Below are positions 20,350-28,836 of a stretch of 64,000 nt of DNA, one piece after another. The first letter of the stretch is position 1; each line of letters begins with the position of its first letter. Source of the DNA: Alcaligenes sp. SORT26 (GTDB taxonomy: Bacteria > Pseudomonadota > Gammaproteobacteria > Burkholderiales > Burkholderiaceae_B); assembly GCF_017377875.1 (NCBI RefSeq), contig NZ_CP070975.1:2294001-2358000 (forward strand). Reading direction: 5' to 3'. The notes beneath the pieces were generated by a model. The model was not told where the DNA came from and ran no database searches. It was given only the letters and a program-made list of their open reading frames with translations. Both the position numbers and the translations under genes were made by a program.

Positions 20350-22629
20350 TCAGGATGTTTTTATTGCACCTGCAGCATTCGCCGAAGCACCACGACGCCC
20401 GGCCGAAATACGTACCCAAACTTGCTGGAACACAATCAGGGCACCGGCAATAAATACCACGTCACCCAAAGTGCGCCACCAGCGCAAGGACTGCAGGATA
20501 GGCTGTTGCATGAACTCTTCGCTACGGGCGTACCACATCCCTTCCGAGATGCTGGCCCAGGCCTGAATAATCCCGGCAGGCAGCAAACTGACGAACATCA
20601 TCAGCACCAGACCGATATTCAGCGTCCAGAAGCCCCAGCTCATCAGACGGTCGTTGTAGCGCACCTCTGGCGAGATATAACGCACCACCAGCAAGACAAA
20701 GCCCAGGGACAGGAAGCCATACACCCCGAACAAGGCAGCGTGAGCATGCAATGGCGTGGTATTCAGCCCCTGGATGTAGTACAGCGAGATAGGTGGGTTG
20801 ATCAGGAAACCAAACACACCAGCACCGAGCATGTTCCAGAAGGCCACAGCCACAAAGAACATGACAGGCCAGCGCAGATCGCTCATCCAGCTTGCTTGTT
20901 TTTGCATCTTCCAGTTATGGAAGGCTTCGTAACCCAGCATGATCAAAGGCACTACTTCCAAGGCACTGAAGGAAGCACCGATAGCCATGATGGGTGTGGT
21001 CGTACCCGAGAAGTACAGGTGATGCAAAGTACCAGGCACACCACCGACCAGGAACAGCGAGGCGGCAGCCAGACCAGCAATAGTGGCACTGCGCTTGGAA
21101 ACCAGACCCAGAGTCAGGAAGATAAAGCCCATGGCAACGGTGGCAAAGACCTCGAAGAAGCCCTCAACCCACAGGTGAACCACCCACCAGCGCCAGTACT
21201 CCATGATGGTGATATTGGTGTGCTCGCCGTAGAACAAGCCAGTACCGTAGAACAGGCCAATGGCCACAGTGGAGATGGTCAGCAGAATCAGCAAGTGATT
21301 GTCGCCTTTGTCGCGACGCAAGGCAGGCCACATGCCACGCAGCATCAGCAAGAGCCAGAAAGCCAGACCAATGAACTTGATGATCTGCCAGAAGCGACCC
21401 AGATCCAGGTATTCATAGCCCTGATGACCAAACCAGAAATTCAGCTCGGGCGGCAGGATGTTCTTGATGGCCAGGAAGTTACCGGCAAAAGAACCAATAA
21501 AGAGCACAACCAGAGCACCGAACAGGACATCTACGCCCAGGCGCTGGAACTTGGGATCCTCGCCCCCGTTAATCAAGGGCACCAGGAACAGACCGGCAGT
21601 CAAAAAGCCGCTGGCAATCCACAGCAGGGCCGCCTGAATGTGCCAGGTACGGGTCAGGGAATAAGGGAACCACTGCGACACGTCTATGCCATAGAACATC
21701 TGGCCTTCAACCGTGTAGTGCGCGGTAAAGCCGCCCAGAAAGACCTGGATGACAAACAGGGCAACCGTCAGGAAGGCATACTTTTTCAGGGCTCGCTGCG
21801 AAGGTGTCAGGCGGAAAGCCAGAACCGGATCGGTAGCCGGTGCAACAGGCGCTTCCTCTTCTTTGTGCGTAAAGGACCAGATCCAGACCAGCAAGCCAAT
21901 ACCGGCCAGCAAGAGCACGATACTGACAATGGACCACACAATATTGGCGGTGGAAGGATGGTTATCCACCAGGGGCTCGTGCGGCCAGTTGTTGGTATAG
22001 CTGACAGTGGTGCCGGGACGCTCGGTCACGGTAGCCCAGGACAGCCAGAAGAAAAAGCGGGTCATGTCCTGACGACGCTGCAACTCTGGCAGGGTGTTGT
22101 CCTTCATGGCGAAACTTTCGCGGCTGGATTTCAGCTCGGGCGCATCACCAAACAGGTCAATGTAGTACTGGGCCGTTGTATCAATGGCCTGCGCACGGCG
22201 CTCACTGATTTGCAGCACGCCTGTCGCTTCATCAATGCGATTGGGGCGGTACTCGTCCTGCAACTCCTGGCGCAAGGTCGCCTGCTGACTGGACGTCAGT
22301 TGATCGTAGCTCAGGGAATAGGTTTTCTGGGCAGCCAGATCCAGCCAGGCCAGCGCTTCGCGGTGCAGCCAGTCTGCACTCCAGTCCGGTGCCTGGTAGG
22401 CGCCATGCCCCCAGATCGAACCCAGTTGCATCCCACCGGTACTTTGCCAGGCGGACTGGCCACGGTGGATCTGTTCCTGTGAGGTAAATTCACGGCCATC
22501 GGGTGTGACTACCTTGGTGGGCATGGGAGGTGCCTGACGATACACCTCCACACCCGTCCATCCCAGAATGGCAAAGGTGACCATGGTGACTGCCACCAGG
22601 GACCACCATAGTTTTTTGTAGCTACGCAT
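20350..22629 (-). CDS. norB: Quinol-dependent nitric oxide reductase (qNOR)
   Basis: This 759-residue single-subunit NO reductase turns two NO into N2O with electrons from quinol. The N-terminal 220 residues form the periplasmic cytochrome-c-like domain without a heme-binding CxxCH, which separates qNOR from the two-subunit cNOR. The remainder is the heme-copper-oxidase fold with about 12 more spans and conserved stretches such as HLWVEGFFEVFATVAMGFI and HAHAALFGVYGFLSLGFVLL. The GGAGAA ribosome site lies inside the preceding 54-codon ORF, whose stop overlaps the norB start by eight bases. Transcription starts from the sigma-54 promoter at 22824-22839. Confidence 0.96.
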   Translation of the reverse strand: MRSYKKLWWSLVAVTMVTFAILGWTGVEVYRQAPPMPTKVVTPDGREFTSQEQIHRGQSAWQSTGGMQLGSIWGHGAYQAPDWSADWLHREALAWLDLAAQKTYSLSYDQLTSSQQATLRQELQDEYRPNRIDEATGVLQISERRAQAIDTTAQYYIDLFGDAPELKSSRESFAMKDNTLPELQRRQDMTRFFFWLSWATVTERPGTTVSYTNNWPHEPLVDNHPSTANIVWSIVSIVLLLAGIGLLVWIWSFTHKEEEAPVAPATDPVLAFRLTPSQRALKKYAFLTVALFVIQVFLGGFTAHYTVEGQMFYGIDVSQWFPYSLTRTWHIQAALLWIASGFLTAGLFLVPLINGGEDPKFQRLGVDVLFGALVVLFIGSFAGNFLAIKNILPPELNFWFGHQGYEYLDLGRFWQIIKFIGLAFWLLLMLRGMWPALRRDKGDNHLLILLTISTVAIGLFYGTGLFYGEHTNITIMEYWRWWVVHLWVEGFFEVFATVAMGFIFLTLGLVSKRSATIAGLAAASLFLVGGVPGTLHHLYFSGTTTPIMAIGASFSALEVVPLIMLGYEAFHNWKMQKQASWMSDLRWPVMFFVAVAFWNMLGAGVFGFLINPPISLYYIQGLNTTPLHAHAALFGVYGFLSLGFVLLVVRYISPEVRYNDRLMSWGFWTLNIGLVLMMFVSLLPAGIIQAWASISEGMWYARSEEFMQQPILQSLRWWRTLGDVVFIAGALIVFQQVWVRISAGRRGASANAAGAIKTS

Positions 22630-22786
22630 TTTCTTCTCCGTCTCGCTGATGAATCAAACGACCCAATCCAAACAGGTCCTGGCACGGCCCAGCTACCTGG
22701 TCAAAACCTGTTTGGGTACGGCCCCAACGCGGGGGACGGACCGAAGTACAAGCTTGGTAGCGATGTTCTGCTAATTCGGGGGTCAT
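22622..22786 (-). CDS. Small ORF (54 codons) leading the norB transcript
   Basis: An ATG at 22786 has AAGGA seven bases upstream and opens a 54-residue reading frame whose end overlaps norB by eight bases. The sigma-54 promoter places the transcript start near 22812, so this is the first ORF of the message. The longer in-frame version starting at 22813 would begin at or before the transcript start and is rejected. The product is hydrophilic and basic, has two Cys residues (QACTSV and AGPCQD), and has no signal peptide or membrane span. I do not recognise it. It could be a real small protein or a leader that couples translation into norB. Confidence 0.6.
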   Translation of the reverse strand: MTPELAEHRYQACTSVRPPRWGRTQTGFDQVAGPCQDLFGLGRLIHQRDGEENA

Positions 22787-22823
22787 GTCATAGTCCTTAA
22801 AAATGTATGACAAAACCTATAAA

Positions 22824-22839
22824 GCAAAGACCGTGCCAA
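22824..22839 (-). promoter_or_regulatory. Sigma-54 promoter for the norB operon
   Basis: The minus strand reads TTGGCACGGTCTTTGC, an almost ideal -24/-12 sigma-54 element with GG and GC ten bases apart. Transcription should begin near 22812, about 26 bases before the first ATG at 22786. It lies 40 bp downstream of the nearest NorR box, as expected for a sigma-54 enhancer-binding activator. Confidence 0.9.
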
Positions 22840-22878
22840 GTCGCAGACGATATAGATCAATGGTTTGCCACCAGCCTG

Positions 22879-22891
22879 GGTATAAACTACC
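22879..22891. promoter_or_regulatory. NorR-binding site 1
   Basis: GGT-ATAAACT-ACC fits the GGT-N7-ACC palindrome known for NorR of betaproteobacteria. It is the box closest to the norB sigma-54 promoter. Confidence 0.82.
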
Positions 22892-22903
22892 CCCACAAAA
22901 CTG

Positions 22904-22916
22904 GGTATTTTTCACC
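22904..22916. promoter_or_regulatory. NorR-binding site 2
   Basis: GGT-ATTTTTC-ACC has the same spacer as site 3. Its centre is 25 bp from site 1. Confidence 0.82.
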
Positions 22917-22921
22917 ATAAG

Positions 22922-22934
22922 GGTATTTTTCACC
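22922..22934. promoter_or_regulatory. NorR-binding site 3, abutting the norR start codon
   Basis: GGT-ATTTTTC-ACC ends one base before the norR ATG. Its centre is 18 bp from site 2. NorR bound here would cover the norR translation start region, so self-repression is likely. Confidence 0.8.
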
Positions 22935-22935
22935 C

Positions 22936-24477
22936 ATGCTAGATCTCCTGATTGCCGACCTTGCAACCGAAATTCCGGGGCCATTACGCCTGCAACGCAT
23001 GGTTCATTTACTCGCCCGTCACTTCGGCTGTGATGCGGCTGGCCTACTCAAATTGGACGACACCGTACTGCGCATCGTGGCGGCCAGTGGTCTGGGCAAC
23101 GACACATTGGGGCGTCACTTTGTGATTGCCGATCACCCACGGCTGGCCCGCATTCTGAGCACGGCCAACCTGACCCGCTTTGAGCCCAACTGTGGCTTGC
23201 CCGACCCCTACGATGGCCTGCTGGATGACAAGCTGGGGCAGCCCTTGCCCGTGCATGATTGCGTGGGGGTGACCCTGCAAGTGCAAGGTGCACCCTGGGG
23301 GATACTCACCCTGGATGCCTTACGACCCGGCACCTTTTCAGCCTCCATGCTGGTCGAGCTGAAACACTGGTGCCTGGTGCTGGAAAGTGCGATTCGCATC
23401 AGCGAACTGGAAGAAGAAAACCGCAGCCTGCGTTTGCTGTCCACCTTGCCGCCCGATTATTTATCCCGCAGCAACTCGGCCGCCATCATCGGCAACAGCA
23501 AATCCTTGCTGGAAGTGATTCAGCTTCTGGACACCGTGGCGACGTCGGAGCTGCCTGTTTTGTTGTTGGGCGAAACTGGCGTGGGTAAAGAGCTGTTTGC
23601 GCAGCGCCTGCACCAGCGTTCCCCACGGCACAGCAAGCCGCTGATCTACGTGAACTGTGCGGCTCTGCCGGAGTCCCTGGCGGAAAGCGAGTTGTTTGGC
23701 CATGTCAAAGGGGCATTTTCAGGCGCTCATGAACACCGCGCGGGGCGGTTTGAGGCGGCTCAAGGTGGCACGCTCTTTCTGGATGAGATCGGTGAGCTGT
23801 CTTTGACCATTCAGGCCAAGCTGCTGCGTACTTTGCAAAATGGCGAGATCCAGCGCCTGGGGGCCGACCACCCCATCCGACTGAATGTGCGTCTGGTCGC
23901 TGCTACCAATCGGGACCTGAGCCAGCAGATTGCCCAAGGCGGTTTTCGGGCAGACCTGTTTCACCGCCTGTCGGTTTTCCCCCTGACCATCCCCGCCTTG
24001 CGCGAACGTCACCAGGACATCCTGCTGCTGGCCGGCCATTTTTTGGAAACTAACCGCTCTCGTTTGGGATTGCGCGGAATTCGTCTATCACCCGACGCAG
24101 AAGCTGCTTTACTGGCTTATCATTGGCCAGGTAATGTTCGCGAACTAGAACATTTAATCAGCCGGGCAACCATCCGCCTGCTGGTCGATACGCCAGATCG
24201 TAACCAAATATTTACGCTTAGCGCCGATAATCTCAATTTGTTACCTTCTACCCACGAGCCCGTCGCACGGACCAAGCTGGTCATTGGAACCCCGAACCAG
24301 TCCTTGCGTCAGTCCGTTGAACAACTGCAAAGCCAGTTGATTCGGCAAGCTCTGGACCAGAACGAAGGCAACTGGAGCCAGGCTGCCCGACAGCTAGGCA
24401 TAGACCCCAGCAATCTGCACAAGCTGGCCAGCAAACTAGGGCTTAAAACCCGCTCAGAAAGCTTAAGTGATGACTGA
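22936..24477 (+). CDS. norR: Nitric-oxide-sensing sigma-54 activator NorR
   Basis: NorR senses NO through a mononuclear iron in its N-terminal GAF domain (residues 1-170) and then activates sigma-54 promoters. The family-typical GLPDPYDGLL is present near residue 94. The AAA+ domain has Walker A GETGVGKE, the sigma-54-contact loop GAFSGAH and Walker B TLFLDEIGEL. A Fis-type helix-turn-helix ends the 513-residue protein (WSQAARQLGIDPSNLHKLASKLG). It is divergent from the norB operon with three NorR boxes between. No clear ribosome site precedes the ATG, so expression may be low. Confidence 0.96.
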   Translation: MLDLLIADLATEIPGPLRLQRMVHLLARHFGCDAAGLLKLDDTVLRIVAASGLGNDTLGRHFVIADHPRLARILSTANLTRFEPNCGLPDPYDGLLDDKLGQPLPVHDCVGVTLQVQGAPWGILTLDALRPGTFSASMLVELKHWCLVLESAIRISELEEENRSLRLLSTLPPDYLSRSNSAAIIGNSKSLLEVIQLLDTVATSELPVLLLGETGVGKELFAQRLHQRSPRHSKPLIYVNCAALPESLAESELFGHVKGAFSGAHEHRAGRFEAAQGGTLFLDEIGELSLTIQAKLLRTLQNGEIQRLGADHPIRLNVRLVAATNRDLSQQIAQGGFRADLFHRLSVFPLTIPALRERHQDILLLAGHFLETNRSRLGLRGIRLSPDAEAALLAYHWPGNVRELEHLISRATIRLLVDTPDRNQIFTLSADNLNLLPSTHEPVARTKLVIGTPNQSLRQSVEQLQSQLIRQALDQNEGNWSQAARQLGIDPSNLHKLASKLGLKTRSESLSDD

Positions 24478-25168
24478 CATTTCCTACCCCTCCTTGTTAG
24501 CCAGCCTGCCCGTGTTCTCTGATCTGGATGCGGCCAGCATCGACGAACTCTGGCAAGAGGGACGCCTGATCCACTACGACAAGGACAGCCAGGTCTTTCG
24601 GCAAGAGCAAAGCAGCGACCATTTTTATGTACTGCTGCAAGGCCTGATCAAAGTCGTACGCACCATGCCCAACGGCTCGCAGTTACTGGTGCGCTTTGCC
24701 TTGCCCGGCGATGTAATTGGCATTGCCCCTGCCCTGCGCCGTCGCAACTACCCGGCTACAGCCATCAGCGTGACGACCAGTGCCGCTCTGGCCTGGCCAG
24801 AAAAATCCTGGGACAGCCTGACGCAACGCTTCCCCTGCCTGCTCAGCTCTGCGCAAGACACGGTCGCACGCAGGCTAAGCGATGCAGATGATCGCTTGCT
24901 GGAAATTCACAGTTTGGAGGTGGAGCAACGGCTGGCCCACAGCCTGCTGCGTCTGATTCGACAAGTAGGCCAAAGCGGTGCGGAAGGGACGTCCTTGAGT
25001 ATTCCGGTGACCCGGCAAGATCTGGCGGATCTGGCCGGAACCACCTTGTATACAGCCAGCCGCGTGGTCAGCAGTTGGGATCATCAGGGTTTGATCCTGG
25101 CAGGCCGCAAACAAATTACGATTGCGGACCTGGATAAATTTGCACAAACCGTACTGGAACAAGGCTAA
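24470..25168 (+). CDS. Crp/Fnr-family regulator (Dnr/NnrR-like)
   Basis: This 232-residue regulator has an N-terminal cyclic-nucleotide-binding-type beta barrel and a C-terminal helix-turn-helix (VTRQDLADLAGTTLYTASRVVSSWDHQGLI). It lacks the N-terminal Cys cluster of Fnr, so it is not a [4Fe-4S] oxygen sensor and fits the NO- or nitrite-responsive Dnr/NnrR type by context. It overlaps the end of norR by eight bases, so the two regulators are co-expressed. A GTG one codon earlier (24467) is an alternative start. Confidence 0.85.
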   Translation: MTDISYPSLLASLPVFSDLDAASIDELWQEGRLIHYDKDSQVFRQEQSSDHFYVLLQGLIKVVRTMPNGSQLLVRFALPGDVIGIAPALRRRNYPATAISVTTSAALAWPEKSWDSLTQRFPCLLSSAQDTVARRLSDADDRLLEIHSLEVEQRLAHSLLRLIRQVGQSGAEGTSLSIPVTRQDLADLAGTTLYTASRVVSSWDHQGLILAGRKQITIADLDKFAQTVLEQG

Positions 25169-25176
25169 GCGCTGGC

Positions 25177-25980
25177 TTAGTCCTCGGTAACCAGACGCAG
25201 GCCCAAGTAGCGCGGTGGCACCCCAACCGAACACGCCCCGGTTTTAGGATCGCGGATAAAGTCGGGCATCACCGCAATATGCTCCCCGCCCAAGGTACGT
25301 ACGCCGCAGTTTTCCAGCCGGGATTCAGCACGCGGCATGCTGATGCGGTGTACTCGCACGTGGCAGGTATTAGTCCATTCGGCGACCTGACCACCGGCAT
25401 CAAAGACGCCATACGCATTAGCAACACCCTGCCCCAAAGGGGCCAGGGGCACTTCCTGCTCCTGCTTGCGCTTGTAGCTGTCCTGATATTCCTGCAGCCA
25501 CAAGGCAGCCTGCTCATTTTCATCCAGACCGCTCTGAGCAGACTCGGGCACTTTCTGGTCTGCAAAGTAGCTCCATTCCAGATAATCCGGCAAACGGAAT
25601 TTCTTGCCGGTACGCTCGCTTAGCCAGGCGGCGTAATCCTGCCCGTCCTGCCAGCTAACCCCCACCACCGGCATATTCTTGGCCTGCCCTTGACCTACCG
25701 CATCAGCGGCTTTGCATCGCTCGGCACGAACGCATTGGTCGTATTCATACTGGCTGACCTGATACTTCATGGCCTTCAAGGTGGGAACGGGGGCGTACAT
25801 CACGGTATCTGATGCAATCAAGCGGCCATCCAGCAGGAACTCGCCTGCCTGCATGACTTCGCGTGCCGGGCCGGCTACTTCAACCAGTTCTGGCAGACCG
25901 GCTTGATTACTGGACTCGCCAGCCGAACATCCGGCCAGAATGGCCACCAACAGCACTGATCCCACTACATGGCTTCGCAT
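25177..25980 (-). CDS. nirV: NirV-like SUMF1/formylglycine-generating-enzyme-family lipoprotein
   Basis: The 267-residue protein begins with a lipoprotein signal (LLVAILAGCSAG) and has the SUMF1 fold, with the pattern VSQYEYDQCV, PVVGVSWQDGQDYAAWLSERTG and RLPDYLEWSYFAD. NirV proteins of this family are often found near nirK in denitrifiers, and their role is not established. The ATG at 25980 has AGGGAG upstream; the longer frame lacks support. The C-terminus differs from true formylglycine enzymes, so sulfatase activation is unlikely. It reads toward the Crp/Fnr gene. Confidence 0.8.
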   Translation of the reverse strand: MRSHVVGSVLLVAILAGCSAGESSNQAGLPELVEVAGPAREVMQAGEFLLDGRLIASDTVMYAPVPTLKAMKYQVSQYEYDQCVRAERCKAADAVGQGQAKNMPVVGVSWQDGQDYAAWLSERTGKKFRLPDYLEWSYFADQKVPESAQSGLDENEQAALWLQEYQDSYKRKQEQEVPLAPLGQGVANAYGVFDAGGQVAEWTNTCHVRVHRISMPRAESRLENCGVRTLGGEHIAVMPDFIRDPKTGACSVGVPPRYLGLRLVTED

Positions 25981-26118
25981 TGTGCACTCCCTAGAGACAA
26001 TCACAATTGAAGCGCAGCTACGTCCTGGCGTCCTTGCGCCAAGGCAAACAGAAGATAGAACAGATCAATAAGTTTCAGGGCTGGAAGTGTGAATAAACCG
26101 CAAGTAAAACCGGCACCC

Positions 26119-26170
26119 AAAAAAATGGCTCTCAATCTGCCTGGACTCTTGTCCAGGCAGATTGAGAGCC
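26119..26170 (-). terminator. Very long-stemmed terminator after gltS
   Basis: A perfect 20-bp inverted repeat (26127-26146 and 26151-26170) with a 4-base loop is followed on the minus strand by seven T residues. It lies about 50 bases past the gltS stop and also isolates nirV. Confidence 0.93.
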
Positions 26171-26220
26171 AAGCGATTCAGGCTGCGTATTAGTTAACGC
26201 AAGGCGCCTGGAATGCCGTG

Positions 26221-27441
26221 TTAGCTCAATACCTTCAAGAAGCCCGTGATAATGACGGCATTGAAGAAATCAATAAACAAAGACCCCACCAGAGGAATCA
26301 CAAAGAAGGCCTTGCGCGACGGGCCATTATCCTCGGTAAAGGCTTGCATATTGGCCATGGCATTGGGCGTGGCACCCATACCAAAACCGCAATGCCCGGC
26401 CGACATCACAACCGCGTCATAGTCTTTACCCATGACTTTGAAAGTGACATAGGTGGCGAAAAAGAACATTAATACCGTCTGGGCGATCAGGATCAGCAAG
26501 AGTGGACCTGCCACCTCTGCCAATTGCCACAGTTTCATGACCATCAAGGACAAGACCAGGAAAAAAGCCAGGGAGACATTACCGATAGTCTCAAACTCTT
26601 TTTCGGGCAAGCGATAGCGGCGCCAGTCGATGATATTGCGTATAGCGGCTGCGATCAGCATGGAGCCAAGATACTCGGGCAAGACAATTTTGTAGTGAGC
26701 CAGGAAATCAATGATCACGCTACCAATACCAATGGCGACGCAGAGCAGTACGACCGCGTAAACCGGCATATCAAAACCACCATCCTCAACCTGGGTGGTT
26801 TCAGTCACCGTTTTTGCAGGCGCTTCTTTGCCCTCGTGCTGACGGCGATGACGGCGATGTGGCTCAGGCCCCGAAATACTGTATTTCCTCATCAGGCGCT
26901 TGCCCAAAGGCCCACCGATGACACACCCCATCACCAGTCCCCAGGTCGAGGCAGCAATGGCGGCAGGCAAGGCACCCACAGCCCCCGCTTTTTCCAGCAA
27001 AGGACCAAACGCACCCGAGGTACCGTGGCCACCGGTCATGGATACGGAGCCTGCGGCCAAACCCAGCAAGGGGTTGGCATCCAAGAGCATCGCCAAAGAA
27101 ACGCCCAGTATATTTTGCAGAACGATCAAACCGACTGCACAGCCCAGAAACAGAGCAACAGCAACACCGCCTTTTTTCAACAACTCAAAACTGGCTGAAA
27201 AACCAATCGTGGTGAAGAAGGCCATCAATAGGAAATGGCGTATATCGTCATTGAACTCAAAGGTAAAAGTGCCCGTTTGATAGCCGATCAGAGCGATCAG
27301 AGAAAAGACCAGGCCACCAATAATCGGACTGGGAATGAAATAGCGGGCCAAGATAGCCACGCGATTTTTTATGTACTCCCCAATCACGAGAAAAACAGCG
27401 GCCAGCCCGACCGTCTGTGCAATATCGAGTTGAATATTCAT
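26221..27441 (-). CDS. gltS: Sodium/glutamate symporter GltS
   Basis: GltS imports glutamate with sodium across the inner membrane. The 406-residue protein has about ten spans in two inverted halves. The re-entrant loop motifs with Gly and Ser are visible in SVSMTGGHGTSGAFGPL and in MSAGHCGFGMGATPNAMANM. A charged cytoplasmic loop of about 40 residues (around residues 190-225, rich in His, Arg and Lys) separates the halves and is the variable part of the family. It is monocistronic, with a strong terminator. Confidence 0.94.
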   Translation of the reverse strand: MNIQLDIAQTVGLAAVFLVIGEYIKNRVAILARYFIPSPIIGGLVFSLIALIGYQTGTFTFEFNDDIRHFLLMAFFTTIGFSASFELLKKGGVAVALFLGCAVGLIVLQNILGVSLAMLLDANPLLGLAAGSVSMTGGHGTSGAFGPLLEKAGAVGALPAAIAASTWGLVMGCVIGGPLGKRLMRKYSISGPEPHRRHRRQHEGKEAPAKTVTETTQVEDGGFDMPVYAVVLLCVAIGIGSVIIDFLAHYKIVLPEYLGSMLIAAAIRNIIDWRRYRLPEKEFETIGNVSLAFFLVLSLMVMKLWQLAEVAGPLLLILIAQTVLMFFFATYVTFKVMGKDYDAVVMSAGHCGFGMGATPNAMANMQAFTEDNGPSRKAFFVIPLVGSLFIDFFNAVIITGFLKVLS

Positions 27442-27655
27442 CTATCCGTATTTCCTTACATCTTTTGGATAAGGCAACGCCTCTTGCTGCTGCATGGCAC
27501 AGGTGAAAGCCACATCCTTCAGAGCGCGTATCAATCAGGTGCGAGCCAGTCACAGACTAGTAAGACTCGCATAGAAATCATAGTAATGGGCTAGAAAAAT
27601 AACATGATCGGCTGCCTACACACGCGAAAACACGTAACTTTCGGGCTCTTCTTAC

Positions 27656-27682
27656 AAAAAAAGCCCGCCTGATGGCGGGCTT
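27656..27682 (-). terminator. Intrinsic terminator after ispB
   Basis: The 9-bp stem AAGCCCGCC/GGCGGGCTT has a TGAT loop and is followed on the minus strand by a T-run. It lies 15 bases after the ispB stop. Confidence 0.9.
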
Positions 27683-27697
27683 GATTTCGTATGGCGC

Positions 27698-28663
27698 TTA
27701 ACGATCTCGTTGAACCGAGAATGCGCACAAATCCAGCAAGACTCGTTTGAACTCGCTGTCTGGCACGGAAGCCAGCGCTTCCACCGCCAACTGAGCTTCT
27801 GCCTGTGCAGCCTCACGGGTATACGTCAGTGCATCGGTCTGTTCAATAGCCTGGGCGACAGCGGCAAAATCCGCATCGCCGGTTTCAATCGCTGATTTGA
27901 TCAGTTGAACCTGCTCGGGCGTGCCAACTTCCATGACACGGATCAGTGGCATGGTGGGCTTGCCTTCGCGCAGATCGTCACCCACGTTCTTGCCCAGAGC
28001 CTGAGCATCGCCGGTGTAATCGAGCACGTCGTCGACCAATTGGAAGGCCGTACCCAAGTGGCGACCATAGGCGGCCATGGCTTCTTCCATCTCGGCCGAA
28101 GCACCCGCCACAATGGCACCGACCTGTGCGGCCGCTTCAAACAGCTTGGCTGTTTTGTAGCGCACCACTTGCAGGTAACGCTCCAGCGAAACGTCCGGGT
28201 CGTGTACGTTCAGCAGTTGCAACACCTCGCCTTCGGCGATGACGGTGGTGGCCGCCGACAAAACCGCCATGGAAGGCATGGAATTGGACTGCACCATCAT
28301 TTCGAAAGAACGCGAGTACAGGTAGTCACCCACCAGCACGCTGGCCGCATTGCCGTAGACCGCATTGGCCGTGTTACGGCCGCGACGCATATCGGACTCA
28401 TCGACCACATCATCGTGCAACAAGGTAGCGGTATGGATGAATTCCACCACACCAGCCAGCAAATGATGCGTGGTTCCCTTGTAGGCCAGGGCGCGGGCGA
28501 CCAGCAAGAGCAGCGCAGGACGCATGCGCTTGCCACCGGCACCAACAATGTATTCGCCGATTGTGCGTATCAGCACCACATCCGAATTCAAGCGCTCACG
28601 AATGACGACATCAAGAGCCTTCATGTCGTCGGCAATAGGTTCAATCAGGGTGGACAGGTTCAA
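27698..28663 (-). CDS. ispB: Octaprenyl diphosphate synthase IspB
   Basis: IspB builds the long isoprenoid tail of ubiquinone from FPP and IPP. The 321-residue enzyme has both Asp-rich motifs of trans-prenyltransferases, LLHDDVVDESDMRRG and LVDDVLDYTGD. The motif GGKRMRPALLLL is also intact. The chain length (C40) cannot be read reliably from sequence, but IspB is the usual single long-chain enzyme in these bacteria. It is divergent from the DUF815 gene. Confidence 0.93.
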   Translation of the reverse strand: MNLSTLIEPIADDMKALDVVIRERLNSDVVLIRTIGEYIVGAGGKRMRPALLLLVARALAYKGTTHHLLAGVVEFIHTATLLHDDVVDESDMRRGRNTANAVYGNAASVLVGDYLYSRSFEMMVQSNSMPSMAVLSAATTVIAEGEVLQLLNVHDPDVSLERYLQVVRYKTAKLFEAAAQVGAIVAGASAEMEEAMAAYGRHLGTAFQLVDDVLDYTGDAQALGKNVGDDLREGKPTMPLIRVMEVGTPEQVQLIKSAIETGDADFAAVAQAIEQTDALTYTREAAQAEAQLAVEALASVPDSEFKRVLLDLCAFSVQRDR

Positions 28664-28836
28664 AACAGAATTCCGGACGAGTAAGGGAGGGGGCCAATAT
28701 CGGCCAACCGTAACTGGATGATTATACGATTTTGAATCGCTTTGGGCCCATTGTTACGCGTCAGGCGCAACAGTGATGGCAGAAAAAGATGCCAAATTAG
28801 CGATAATAAGCATTTAACCCTGAAACGGAGACTGTC

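Noticed and set aside
22803-23033. A plus-strand ORF covering the norB-norR control region
   Set aside because: It crosses the sigma-54 promoter and NorR boxes, lies in a different frame from norR and has no family pattern.
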